Assembly (NCBI RefSeq): GCF_003144115.1
Contig: NW_020312013.1
Location: 347,839 to 411,838, forward strand
DNA length: 64,000 nt
Reading direction: 5' to 3'
DNA from: Tilletiopsis washingtonensis
Taxonomy: Eukaryota; Basidiomycota; Exobasidiomycetes; Entylomatales
The position numbers were made by a program, and so were the translations under genes. Below the pieces are notes generated by a model that was not told the origin of the DNA, did no database searches, and was given only the letters and a program-made list of their open reading frames with translations. Positions 44,142 through 55,100 of this stretch are shown one piece after another. Numbering within the stretch: position 1 is the stretch's first letter; each line of letters opens with the position of its first letter.

Positions 44142-45876
44142 CTACCGCGCTACCCGGGGCGCCACGAGCTGGATGAAGTCCTCGATCTGCGCGACGTACG
44201 AGTCGGGCAGCGAGTGCTTGGCCACGAAGGCGAGCGCTGCCTCATGGGCGTCATCTGCGTTGCGCCAGGTCAGCGACTGCCACCGCGATGCACAGGTAGT
44301 CCGCTTCTGCGCACCGGCAGCGTTGAGCCCGAGCTGCAGCGGCGGCGCGTCGTCGCTGACGTCGATGCAGAGCACGGCGTCGTACGGCACACCATCGAGC
44401 AGCTGCCGCTCATTCTGCGGTGCCGCATCGCCGCTGGCCGCGATCACCTCCGCCGTAGGCCTGTGGCAGCGTGAGCGACGTGCCAGCGCGCTCTGTCGCT
44501 CGACTCACCCGCCGCTGCGCTGCGTTCGCTTCACTACTTCCGCGCAGGCCTCGTCGTGCGCGCGACGCTCTGCCTCGTCGACCTCGCCATCCTCGGCGTG
44601 CCCAGTCGTGTACATGCAGATCCGTCCGGTGTTCGAGGCGGCGGCAAGGTCGCCGCACGGCAGCAAAGCTACCGCCCAAATGCTGATGCTCGGCTGTGCA
44701 ATCGTGTCCTGCAGAGCCGCGCCTGTTGGACGTTCAGCACACGGTCGTCTGAGCCCGGCGCTCTACTCACTCTCCCAGCTCCACAAACGTACCGCGCCTT
44801 CTTCGCCGGCAGTGGCAGCCAAGCTGCCCTGCGCAGCCGCAGCGTAGACGAATGGCTCGCGCGGCGTGGACAAGACTCGCAGTGCCTCGCCGCCGCTCGT
44901 GGGCACGCCAGGTGGGCTGCGCCGCTCATCCAGCGACCATACTCGCGCACTGCCGTCGTTGGACGTCGTGAGGAAGAGCGACTCTGCGGCGTAGAACTCG
45001 GGCATCGCTCCGTCGAGTACTCGAGGCTCGTTTAGGGGGACTAGCGCTCGCACTACGTCGTCGTGTCCAGCCCACACGCGCACGAGCGACGAGCCATGGA
45101 AGAGACGCACGAAGCGATCAGCGCCCGCTACAGCGCAGCGCAAGTCAGCTACGGCTTGTCCGCTCGGCAACTCCCACTCACAAGTCAGCACTCGTGGCTC
45201 CCCCTCGTGCACTCCGCACACGCTAGCGTCCCAGACGGCACAGTCATGCCACATGGTGTCGAGTGACGTCCATGTCTCCTCATCATCGGCACGGCTCCAG
45301 GTACGTGCAGAGCCGTCCCAGCTTGACGACACGAGAAGATGGCGTGTGCCGTCGACGAACGAGTGGAGCGCAGTTACGTTCGCCTCGTGGCCCGAGAGAC
45401 GGAGCCCTTTGGAGACTGGAGCGCCGCTCTGCGCCGCGGCTGGGAAGGGAAAGACAAGCACCTCTCCCGAGAGGCCGGCAGTGAGAAGCTGCGCTATGTC
45501 GCCTGTCAGCATTCACTCCTGGCAGCCGATCGTAGCCATACCTACGTCGCGAACCGCCCACAAAGTGTACAGCGTTGAGATAGCGGCCTTGCGGATCTGC
45601 CCATGCGCCGTGCTCTCCCCATGGCCCACGCCGCTGCTCGCCGTCAGCGCCGCAGCTGAGCTGGCGCACCCATGCCCGTGCCGTGCCGTCGCGCGAGGCG
45701 GAGAAGAGCGCCTCGATGGGCATGTCTGCGCCGTCGATGATGCCAGGCTCGAGCACGCAGGCGTGCAGCGCCTTGACGTCTGAGGTGTGCTGCGCCAGGA
45801 CGTGCGCGAGACGCCAGGGCGAGCTGGGCCCTGCCGCTGCCTCGCGCTCGCCTGCAACAGGCTCGTTGTCGCCCAT
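44142..45876 (-). CDS. DOA1: Doa1/Ufd3/PLAA-like WD40-PFU protein without PUL domain
   Basis: Ubiquitin-binding cofactor of Cdc48/p97 in ubiquitin homeostasis. Exons 45546-45876, 44771-45502, 44509-44722, 44315-44460, 44142-44254; 511 residues. Seen: a WD40 propeller with family phrases ALFSASRDGTARAW, GRYLNAVHFVGG, LSGHEANVTALHSF, SSSWDGSARTWS, WAGHDDVVRALVPL, TTSNDGSARVWSLD, AATAGEEGAVRLWSWE and ISIWAVALLPCGDLAAASN; then the PFU domain (YDAVLCIDVSDDAPPLQLGL...SLPDSYVAQIEDFI) at about 445-505. The protein stops six residues later, whereas Doa1 (715 residues) and PLAA continue into the Cdc48-binding PUL domain. No PUL-like helical coding sequence was seen downstream. Intron 1 is only 43 nt. 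The start at 45876 is the first Met before the propeller; the frame stays open further upstream. Confidence 0.88.
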
Positions 45877-46226
45877 GCTAGTCGAGACGGCTGTGGTGCG
45901 GCTGCTTGCGATGTACTTGAGGCGCTTGTGGTGGTGGAAGGCAAGCCTTGCCGGCAGCGTCTGCTTCAAGGTCGAGCGCTTGCGCGCCACGGACGCGCGC
46001 ACGGTCCGCGGGGCGCTGCATCCCGATGCCCCTCGCAGACCCGCGCTTCTTCTCGACACGCGACTCGCTCCTCACCACCACCTCATCGTTGCGCCGCCCA
46101 GAGCACCCCACTGCCAAGCATCGGCGCCGCTACTGCTGCCGCCCTCGCATCACAGCGCTGCAGGCGGCTCTGCGGCCCTCGCCGTCCCTTTGTCCTCTTG
46201 CGGCCGCCGCCCCTCCACTGCCCAGC
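45877..46226. other. Divergent promoter (Doa1-like / ARP8)
   Basis: A 350-bp head-to-head spacer. It is pyrimidine-rich toward the ARP8 ATG. No TATA box. Frames remain open through it on both strands, so either start could lie slightly further upstream. Confidence 0.5.
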
Positions 46227-49064
46227 ATGCCTCGCGCTCCGCCGGGCGCGCCGCGGCGCCTCGTCATGAAGCCCGCGCCGCCGCCGGGCCCGTCGCGCGA
46301 GCTGCCGCTGCAGTACACCAGCTTTGCCGTGCCGCCGCCGGTGAATGCAAAGAGTGAGTGTGGAGCAGCGAGGCGAAGAGCGGCGCCGTGAAGGCGGCAG
46401 CGGCACGGCGCCATCGTCGACCTGCGTGCGCGCTGGCAAGCTCAGCTGCTGGACGCTAGACTGAGCCGCGGTTCGCAGACATGGCGAGCACATACCTCAA
46501 GACCGAGGCGCAGACATGGCTTGGCAGACAGGCGCCGGCGCCGCCGCTGGGCCAGGGCGTGGTGCCGAGCCGCGGGCGCAAGCGCAAGCGGCCCGAGGCG
46601 ACCAATGCGCGCGTGGCCGAGGACGATGAGGAGGAAGAGGGCGACGAGAGCGGCAGTGAGACGGATGTGAGTAATCTTCTTGCAGAGCGTCAGACCTTGC
46701 GGCTCACGCTCTGGCAGGCGGCGGCAAATCCGGCGCAGCGCACACTCGTGATTCACCCAAGCACGTCGTTCCTGCGCATCGGCCTCGCCTCGGATCTCTA
46801 TCCGCTCACGGTGCCCAACGTCGTGGCCCGGCGAGACCGCGAGGGCGCACCTCCACGGCCTGCGCGGGCGTCTGCCTCGCCCGAGGAGGAAGACGGCGTG
46901 GAAGAGGCTGAAGTGGAGGAGGAGGACGCCGAGGAGGAGGATGCAGACGGCAAGCGCAAGAAGAAGAAGGACCCGGTGAGTGCGCCTTCACGGCGGGCAC
47001 GGACACTCCGGCTGACTCTGTCGCAGCTCACGGTCAAGATCGACGTCTTGCGTGCCGACCTGCGCAGCATCATGCGCGCCATGAAGCTGCGGCCCGTAAC
47101 CAACGGCCGTGGGCTGGCAGCCGCGTACAACGAGACGTCACGAGCGGAGAAGGTGCCAGAGCACAACGACGTGATGGGCGTCGAGTGGACCAAGACGGCG
47201 GCGTCGGATCCGGATGTGCTGCTGGGCGAGCGTGCACTGCGCCTGCCGGCCTTCTCTGGCGAGGCGCAGTCCGCGAGCCGGCCGTGGGAGCTCTTCTATC
47301 CCTTCCGCCAGGGCCGCCTCGACATTGAGCCATACGTGGCACGCTACGGCTCGGCTGCGGCGCAGGCGCTGCTCAGCGACGTGCGCGCGATCCTGATGCG
47401 CGCCATCACTGCGCCACGCGAGGATCTCGAGGCTCGCGACGACGCCGCCGGTCCGCCGGACTACGGCCTCGGCATCGACGCCAAGGAGCTCGGCACGTAC
47501 AGCGTCATTCTCATCGTCTCGGACCTGTACAGCGCGACGGACATCCAGGACTTGACGGACCTGCTGCTCGTCGACATGGGCTTCCAGGCGATCTGCATTC
47601 AGCAGGAGAGCGTGAGCGCCACTTTCGGCGCCGGCCTCAGCAGTGGCTGTGTCGTGCGCATCGGCCGCGACCACACGGCAGTGACGTGTGTCGACGAGGG
47701 CCTCGTGCTGGCCGAGTCTCGCATCGGCCTCGCGTACGGCGGCGACGACGTGAGCCTGTTCTTCGCACAGCTGCTGCGTGCCGCCAACTGCGCGTACAAG
47801 GAGCTCGACTTCTCACGACGACTTGCCGACCGCTGGATCGTCGAGGACCTCAAGCACCGCCTCCTCACGCTCGACGCGACGCAGCTCGGCCTCGTCATCT
47901 CGGACTTCCATGTGCGCTTGCCGGGCCGGCCAACGCTCAAGTACCAGGTGCGAACCTACGACGAGGTCATCCTGGCGCCCATGCTGCTGTTCAGCCCGCG
48001 CGTCGTCAGCTTCAAGGGCAAGCGCTCGTATGCGGCGCGTCTCGGCGGTGGTCTCAACCAGGCCGAGCGCGAGGATGGCGAGCGCGGCGCGCTGGGCACC
48101 GGCGCCGACCTGCCCGTCACTGCAGCCATGCAGGGCTCTGTCAGCCACCTTCTGCCTGCGGCGCCAGATGCTGCCGCAGCGGACGCCACTCCTGCGCCGG
48201 CTGCACAGGCGGCGACGAACGGCACTGCCGCGGCCGGTCGCGAGGCCGGCGCGAGCCCGCATCCGGTGAGCCTGCCGCCGGGCATGGAGCAGCTGGCGCT
48301 GCCCGACTTTCACGCACGCATGGCCGCGGCCTCTGCTGCGGGCGGCTCGACGGGGTCGCCGATCAAGAACGAGATCTCGAGCGGCACGGCCGGCCCATCG
48401 CGAGCGCTGACTCCTGCACGCACGGCCGGCGAGTCGACGCGGCCATCGCCGTCTGCTGGCGGTGCACGCGGACCGAGTGCCACGCCTCTGGCGCTGCCGA
48501 GCATCGATGTGCAGTGGGAGGCGGCCAAGGTGCCGCTCGACGTCGCCGTCTGGAACTCCATCCGCGCCGCCGTGCAGCCGCAGATGACGACGAGCGCGCA
48601 GGAGGAGCGCGTCAAGCGCATGTCCAACAATATCATCTGCATCGGCGGCACGGCGCAGCTGCCCGGCTTGGGCAGCGTGCTCGAGGCACGGTGAGTGAGG
48701 GTGACCCCACGCGGAGTGCAGCAGCCGTCCGGCACGGTTTGAGCAGCGCGCTGACCCCCTCCTGCAGGCTCAACGTCCACCTCGCCGCCTGGTCGCAGAG
48801 CGTGCTCGGCAAGGACGCCGAGTCGAGCATCTCGGCCTCGGTCATCCCGCCGCCGCGCGACATGGACCCGCGCCTGCTCGCATGGAAGGGCATGGCGGTG
48901 CTTGCACGCCTCGAGAGCGTCGGCGAGATGTGGCTGCAGCGGCGCGACTGGGACGCCTTTGGCTGGCGCGCGCTGAGGGAGAAGAGGTGAGTGAATGTGC
49001 CCCGCTCGAGGGCGTCCGGGCGCCTGCTGACTCGGCGCTTCGCGACGACAGTCTGTTCTTGTGA
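46227..49064 (+). CDS. ARP8: Actin-related protein 8 (INO80 complex subunit)
   Basis: Nuclear actin-fold subunit of the INO80 remodeller that binds nucleosomes and actin/Arp4. Exons 46227-46353, 46479-46975, 47027-48690, 48768-48986, 49052-49064; 839 residues. Seen: a Pro-rich basic N-terminus, the Arp8 start of the actin fold TLVIHPSTSFLRIGLASD, an acidic insertion before KIDVLRADLRSIMRAMKLRP, the N...YNETSRAEKVPEHNDVMGVE insertion, SVILIVSDLYSATDIQDLTD, GFQAICIQQESVSATFGAG, IGLAYGGDDVSLFF, a long Ala/Pro/Ser-rich insertion after LFSPRVVSFKGKRS, and the end LLAWKGMAVLARLES...LREKSLFL. The 51-nt intron 46976-47026 is in frame without stops. The final exon is only 13 nt. The 3' end is 39 bp from the RraA-like stop on the other strand. 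Confidence 0.93.
49052..49064 (+). other. 13-nt terminal coding exon of ARP8
   Basis: After the acceptor CGACGACAG, 13 nt complete a Ser codon and encode Leu-Phe-Leu-stop. This gives REKSLFL, matching the short aromatic end of Arp8 proteins. Reading through the donor instead (GAG AAG AGG TGA) would end the protein one residue later, at Arg, so the exon is supported but not proven. Confidence 0.6.
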
Positions 49065-49103
49065 TCAATGCGATGCGTCACCCGTGTCCCGTCTGCGCGT
49101 GCC

Positions 49104-50093
49104 TCACTTGCCCCGCCATTTGGCGAACGTCTCCTTGACGCCGCAGCCCGCCTTGAGGTCCTCCATGCACTTGGCATCGACGTCGCGCCCCTCCTGCGCC
49201 AGGCGCAACACGTCCTCGGCCATGCTTGGCGGCACAACGACGACGCCGTCGACGTCGGCGAGCACGAGGTCATGCGGGTTCACGACGGTGCTGCCAAAGG
49301 CTGCATCGGCAGGCAAAGTGGCGTCGCGGATCGTGATGGGCACCTGCAGCTCGGACGGGCGCGTGAACGGCGACTGCCCGACGGTCGAGTGGCCGCGCGC
49401 AAAGACCTGCGACTTGATGCTCAGCCGGCGGGGCCTCGTCAGATGGCGCCTACTCACGGCAAAGCCTGCTTCCCGATGCTCGGACAAGTCGCGGCAGCGC
49501 CCGTCGAGCACGACGCCCTTGACGCCGATGGCCTGTGCCCGTGCAGACATCAGGCCGCCCCACACAGCCGAGCGGGTCTCTGACAGCGGACGTCAGACAG
49601 GTCTATCTGAGCAAGCACAGGGACGCACCCGGTGGGGCACTGACGACCATGACGCTGTCCGGCTCAGCGGCATCGACCTGAGGCGCAGTGAGCACAGAGC
49701 TGGCACACCCGCTGCCCTTGCTTGTCTCACAAAGTGCTGCGCCGGCTTCGGCGCGTCCTTGTCCGCCTGCGAGACCATCTGTGCGCTCTCCGCGATCAGC
49801 TCCGCTCCGTGATGCGGTGCATCGCGACAGCCTCACCTTGACCGTGAAGGCTGGTCCGCACACTCGCGCGTCGCCGTCGACGTGGCGCGGCGACCACATC
49901 TCGATGCCAGCGAGCAGGCCGCCCGTCGGGTGCTTGAGCTTCACCAGCGCATCAGAGACCTGCGCTTTCGGCCGTCAGCGCGGCGCAGCAGAGCGCGAGA
50001 AGGCCACGCGGCGCGGCGCACCTCGCAGGTCGAGAAGCGCGCAAGCGCGGCGATGAGCGCTGCGGATGTCTTTGCTGAGCTTGACGCTGCCAT
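49104..50093 (-). CDS. RraA-like protein (4-hydroxy-4-methyl-2-oxoglutarate aldolase/oxaloacetate decarboxylase family)
   Basis: Small cytosolic enzyme of the RraA-like superfamily. Plant and bacterial members cleave HMG (4-hydroxy-4-methyl-2-oxoglutarate) or decarboxylate oxaloacetate with a divalent metal; bacterial RraA inhibits RNase E. Exons 50022-50093, 49837-49959, 49629-49677, 49458-49579, 49104-49406; 222 residues, normal for the family. Seen: FSTCEVSDALVKL near the start, RVCGPAFTVK, SVMVVSAPPETRSAVWGGLM, the hallmark ARAQAIGVKGVVLDGRCRD (Arg and Asp of the metal/substrate site retained), PHDLVLADVDGVVVVPPSMA and a helical C-terminus. Fungal copies exist widely, often without assigned function; the aldolase role is family inference. 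Confidence 0.85.
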
Positions 50094-50386
50094 GCTGGGC
50101 TGCTGCGCGTGGTGGTGAGGAGGCAAGGAGCGCCACGTCGGCGGGCGCTGCCATGGCACCCCGCAGTCGCCGGCTAGTCCGTGTCCCGAGGCGCCGCCGT
50201 GGTATCTGTGCTCGGACCACCCTCTCAGGTCGGCACACGTGACCCCCGCCAGCGAGCAGCCCAAGTCGCCGAATAGATAGTTGCAGTTGCGAGAGCAAGG
50301 GTATGGCCGCAGGAGCAAGTGTGCGGCACAGGGAACAGAGCAGAGGCAGGGAGCAGAGCGCGCAAGGGAGCGGCTGGGCGCAGCGC
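50094..50386. other. Spacer upstream of the RraA-like gene
   Basis: A 293-bp head-to-tail spacer between the RraA-like start and the 3' end of the PX-associated gene. No motif can be named. Confidence 0.45.
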
Positions 50387-53300
50387 CTACTTCTTGCGGA
50401 ACAGGCCGCCGAGGCCGCCCTTCTTCGGCTCGGGCGCCTTTTTCTCGGCAATGGACGGCGGCGCCGAGTCCTTGGGCGCCGCAGCGCTGGCAGTGAGGCC
50501 TGCATCCTTGGGCGGACCGCGTGCGTCTCCCTCGCGCCAGCGCGGCAGGCATTCGCGCAGCGCATGCTGGAAGGCCGGCATGACCTTGCGCAGTGCTGCA
50601 AACTCCGGCACGGGAGCCGAGGCCATCTTCGGCTCGAAGAACAGCTGCGGCTCCTGTCCGCCCTCGGGACGCAGATGCTGGTGCAGCGGATCGAGCGACG
50701 AGAAGTAGGCCCAGGGAAACTCGGCCATCTCGCTGCCGCGCGCCTCGGTGCGCACCGTGCCGTCCTCGACGGGCATGCCTTCCTGCTCGAGCAGGATGCG
50801 CATGAGCGAGTCGAGCTCCTGTATCTCTTGCCGCATCGGGCCCTTGGGAATGTCGTCCTCCGTCAGGCCGCTGGCGGGCGCCGCGTCGGGCCGCGCGAGC
50901 AGGAAGTTCTTGCGCATCTCCAGCTCGTACCAGACCTGTGTGGAGCAGCGCTCAGCTCAGGCACTCTTCCGCACTGGCGCAGCCGTGCCACGCACCTTCT
51001 GCCAGCGGACATACTCCGCCAGGCGGTCCGTCTCCTTGAGTACGGCATCGACGTCTGCGTTCGTCAGGCTGTCGTCCTGCAGCAGCTCCTCGAGGTCGAC
51101 TTCGATCTTCTTGGCCTTGCGGTTGGCCGGGTGGTACGGATCCGTCGTGCCCATGGCCATGTAGTCGGCGCCAGCCTGCAGCCAGCGCGTGAACGGCTCT
51201 GCGATCGTGTGGCACTCGCTGAAGAGCATGTACAGGCTGTTCTCGTGGCGCGCACACAGCGCAATGTAGGCCTGCAGGGCTGGACGGCGCAACAGCATGT
51301 CAGCGCAAAGGCGGCGCGGCAGACTCGCAGCAAGGCAACGAACAGTCGTCCTTCTTCTTTTTCATCTTGATGAGGTCGTCGATGAAGTTCTGCAGATCGC
51401 CGAGGCGCGCGGCGAGGTCTGCCACCTCGGCCACCTGCCGGATCGTCTGGTAGAACACCACCTCGAGCGAGTCCTTCAAGATCGACGGGATGAGCGCGCC
51501 GCTGGCCATGGCCACCGTCTGCTCGCGGTCACGCTTCTTGAGGCACTCGCGGAGGTGCAGGCGCAGCTGGGCGAACTTGCGCGCGTCGGCAGCGACGGTG
51601 GACGAGGCGTTCCAGTTGCTCGGCTCGCCGGCGTGCAGCTTGCCCATGGGCGACTTGGGCGGGTAGGCGAGGTTGAGGTTGGTGAGGTACGGCGACGCCG
51701 CAAAGGCGCGCTGCATCTCGAGCACGTGCTGTGGCAGATGGTCAGCGTGTGCTGCTTCCCACGGGGCTCGTGCTGCAGCTCACCTGCTGCTTCGACTGGC
51801 TGAGCTGCGAGCCGCTCGAGTAGAGCAGGATGGTCGTGAGCACATCCTCGCCCGTGCGCTCAGCGCGCGAGCGAATGGCACGGCCTTCGGGCCGACTGGC
51901 GCGCTTGACGTACTCCTCGATCTTCTTTGTGAGCTCTGCATCATCGATCATCTTGCGCAGCGGCACAATGTAGTCCTTGCCAATCGCCGAGGCCTCCTTG
52001 CCGAGCACGTAGGTGAAGATGCGCTGCACCAGCGACTTGCTTCCCGCGGGCCGCGCCAGCAGCAACGAGAGGATGCCCTGGATCATCGTCTGTGCATTGG
52101 CAACGCGCAGCAGCTGACGGGCGCCCCAGTATGGGAAGAGCGTGTGCACGCCCTTGACGACGTCGAAGATGCTGTCGGCGGCCGGCGACGTGACGAAGAG
52201 CGTGTGGAAGATGTATGCCGCATGCATGCGAGCCCACTCCTCGGCGTTGCGGAAGCGCGGCGGCAGGTTCTTGATGTTGCTGACCTGCAGGTAGGCCATC
52301 GTGTCCTCGAGGCCCGTCTCCGTCTCGATGTTCATCTCCTTGAACGCCTGCCAGTCCTTGCGCACACGCGCCGTCTCCTTGCCCGCCAGACGCCACACTT
52401 TGCCTTCCTCGCCCTCGAAGAGCGCATCAATGCGCGCCATGAGCTTGTCGTCGATGCGCGCCGGCTTGTCGAGGCCGCGCTTCACGGTGCCCTTGCCCCA
52501 CTGCTTGCCCACGCCCCACTTCTCCGAGCCCAGCTCGCCGCGTCCAGGTCCGCGCAGCTCGCCCTCGCCGCGCACGCCAAAGCCACGTGCAAAGAAGCCG
52601 CCGAGGTAGCGCGTGAATGCGAGCGTATAGAAGCGCCGACTCGTGATCTCGCCGCGCTCCATCGACGTCGAGAAGTTGCGCGCCGCCGTCTCGTCAAAGT
52701 ACGGCTGGATGCGCTTCTGCCAGTACTTGAGCGGCGCCTCGTCGAGTCCCGGAAAGGGACGCAGGTGCACCTGGAACATGTGTCGCAGAATCAGCGGCTC
52801 CGCGAGCTTCTCGGCACGCCGCGCCGCGTCCTCGTCGGCGTAGGGATCGTCGGCGCCGGCGGCAAACTCGCCCTTTGCGAACTCGGAGTCCATGTCCAGG
52901 TCGTTCTTGACGCGCTTCAGCTGCGGTCGCTCGAGGGCAAAAGGATAGCCGTACTGCGTGAGGGCGCCGAGCTTCTCCAGCTCGCTCCACTCGGCTTGCA
53001 TCTGCAGCGAGACGAGCGCCTTGAGCAGGTAGTGGCGCTGCTCAGACGTGAGACGTCGCACGCGGCCGGCACGCCTGGCACGAGTCTCTTGTGCGGCTTT
53101 CTGCTCCGACGCAGCACGCTGGTCTGCCGCACGCTGCTCCTCGTCGATGAGCGCAGCTGCGTCCTTGGTGGGTCCGCCGTTGCTGGGCGATACGTCCTCG
53201 TCATCTTCAATCTCCTCCTCGTAGTCCGGCACCTCGAGATCCTCTTCGCCCTCGGGCCGCTCGAGCTCAGACGATGCGGCTGCAGATGGCTGAGCAGCGT

Positions 53301-53460
53301 GGTTCTGGGCAGCGGCGCAAAAGGGTCAGCAAAGATGTGCTAGACGAAGGAAGGCGAAGAGCCAGCACGCGAGTCGCGTCACACAGCCAGCTTGGGTGCC
53401 AGGAACGGCCCCGCAAGCGGCCCACCTGACCCCCTCAGCTGCAGCAGCGAGCAAATGCAT
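50387..53460 (-). CDS. PX-associated-domain protein (PXB/DUF3818, Lec1-like)
   Basis: Probable lipid-trafficking protein related to fungal PX-domain proteins such as yeast Lec1 (YPR097W). Exons 53431-53460 (tentative), 51784-53304, 51344-51728, 50996-51279, 50387-50935; about 922 residues. Seen: an acidic N-terminus, the PXB-like segment LTSEQRHYLLKALVSLQMQA...WSELEKLGALTQYGYPF, EPLILRHMFQVHLRPFP, ITSRRFYTLAFTRYLGGFF, and a helical core GVHTLFPYWGARQLLRVANA...IFTYVLGKEASAIGKDYIVP as in DUF3818; then long helices and a basic C-terminal tail KKGGLGGLFRKK. A canonical PX phosphoinositide pocket was not found. Exon 1 is speculative: 53460 is the only upstream ATG before the next gene, and a GTCAGG donor keeps phase. 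The gap to the neighbouring stop at 53479 is only 18 bp on this model. Confidence 0.65.
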
Positions 53461-53478
53461 CTGATTGCCTCTTGGGAA

Positions 53479-54366
53479 TCAGGCGAACCTGAAGGCGCCA
53501 GGCACGGCAGGCACATCTGGGCTCTCTGGGCATGCATCGCGCAGCGGGCCCAGGGCCGGCGGTCGGGCGCTGGGCACCTGCTGCGCATGTGGTTCTGCAG
53601 CCTGAGGCACTCTGTTCTCGCCGACGGGAGCCGGCACTTCATCCAACGGACTGAGCGCTGGAGTCGCGCCAGACTGAGCGCTGTAGCGACTCGGTGAACT
53701 GGCCGCCGAGCCGCCCGCCTCGGCCTCCTCCTCGGACTCCTGCGGATCGCGCAGCTGTACGCCGCGAGGAGCGTTGCGCCTGCCCAGCAGGGCATTGAGC
53801 GTTGCCTCTTCATGCTCGCGGCGCGACATGACGGGCAGGCCGGCACCGGCGTCGGGCGGCTGTGCCGCGGCTTGCGCCGCATGCCGCCGCTGGGCGCGCA
53901 GCTCGACGGCCTCGGCCTGCGCCTGCTTTTCGCGGCGCAGCGCGAGCCATGGCGACTCGGGCGCAGCGACGGGCGGAGCTGCGGCCTGATTGAAGCGCAT
54001 GCGGCGTGCGCCGTCGGTGCCTTGGCTGCTGCCGGAGAGCGCCGAGCCAGAGCGCGGGCGCGACGCCCCGGACGCATCGGCCTCGGGCGAGCCGTCGGAG
54101 GGTGCACGTGCGTGGCGATGCGCGGCAGACGACGGCGAGACGCTCACCCTGTACTGTGCGTCGGTGCCGGCGTCGCTGGGCTCGCGACTGCGGCTGCTGG
54201 CGGCCAGCTCGGCGGTGAGGCGGGGAGCGGCGGCGGCCGACGAGGCGGACCGAATGCTGCTGCCACCGGCAGCGGCGCCGCTGGCGTTGCGGCTGCCACT
54301 GCTGCCGCCGAGGCCGCTGCTCATGGAGCCGAGGATGGACTTGCGCGACGGCTTGTGCTCCGGCAT
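53479..54366 (-). CDS. Small Ser/Ala-rich hypothetical protein
   Basis: Not recognised. A single exon of 295 residues with no intron signals. The N-terminus HKPSRKSILGSMSSGLGG is basic, then Ser/Gly/Ala-rich. A short helical, charged block APESPWLALRREKQAQAEAV and RREHEEATLNALLGRR (about 150-205) is the only part likely to fold. The C-terminus is Glu/Pro-rich. There is no membrane helix or signal peptide. The body has codon use and GC bias like its neighbours. It could be a real intrinsically disordered protein; the ATG at 54366 follows a G16 run 46 bp upstream. Confidence 0.55.
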   Translation of the reverse strand: MPEHKPSRKSILGSMSSGLGGSSGSRNASGAAAGGSSIRSASSAAAAPRLTAELAASSRSREPSDAGTDAQYRVSVSPSSAAHRHARAPSDGSPEADASGASRPRSGSALSGSSQGTDGARRMRFNQAAAPPVAAPESPWLALRREKQAQAEAVELRAQRRHAAQAAAQPPDAGAGLPVMSRREHEEATLNALLGRRNAPRGVQLRDPQESEEEAEAGGSAASSPSRYSAQSGATPALSPLDEVPAPVGENRVPQAAEPHAQQVPSARPPALGPLRDACPESPDVPAVPGAFRFA

Positions 54367-55100
54367 GGCTGGCTGCGTGAGGGTGGTGGTGAGAGGAGAA
54401 GCGGCAGATGCGGGGGGGGGGGGGGGGCTGCCGTCTGACGCTGAAGGCTGCCCCGCCTGCTGATGCGGAGTGCGGCACGGGCTCGGCAGCAGCCTCTCAG
54501 GCACGCAATGTCTCACGCGCAGTACACTGCTCAAGTGCCTGACCCCGCGAGCCGCTGCAGGCTGCTGCTCCACCCTTTCAACGCCGCAGTCGCGCCGATC
54601 CCCCCGCAGAGCCGGCTCAGCGGCCTCTCTCCGCAGCCATGGGCGGGCGGCTGGCGGGAGCAGGAGCAGCCTGGACCGCCGAGAGCATTGCGGCACATGG
54701 ATACGCCAGAAGGCATCTGTTGCGGCAGTGTAGGAAGAGCACGGCTGTGAGACGGTGTGCAGCAACGTCGTGGTGCGTCTTGCCCTCTGCGCCAGAGTCT
54801 GCTTCCGCCTCGGCAGCAAGTGCTGAGAGGCTCGGAGGCGCGCATCAGCGGGCGCCAGTCAGGACTGTTTCGCTGCTTGGGTGTACGTCGTTCTTTCCTC
54901 CTGACTGAGCATATCCTCAGTGCCAAAGGCGGGCGCTGCGAGCAGCCAGGCCGAGTAGCGGGCGGTGAGAGAGACAAGGGTGGTGGGTGGTGCGGGGCGC
55001 TCCGCGGGCTCCGCGGCTTGCCATGTTCCCACGAGGCACGCCCGTCAGAGGGCTGAGACCGACGAGGAGCATGCGTGCCTCTTGCTTCCTGGCCACAGCC
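54367..55100. other. Divergent promoter region (hypothetical / YOS9), with G16 tract
   Basis: A 734-bp head-to-head spacer. A run of 16 G occurs at 54412-54427, just upstream of the minus-strand ATG. In-frame ATGs for YOS9 also exist at 55021 and 55071. No gene seen. Confidence 0.5.
54412..54427 (+). repeat. G16 homopolymer
   Basis: Uninterrupted G run in the spacer; a likely length-unstable site and G-quadruplex candidate. Confidence 0.85.

Noticed and set aside
46667-46685. GTGAGT...TTGCAG that looks like a 19-nt intron in ARP8
   Set aside because: Far too short for splicing and its removal would break the reading frame.
51673-53343. 556-residue plus-strand ORF opposite the PX-associated gene
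   Set aside because: Antisense shadow with Leu/Arg/His-rich composition.
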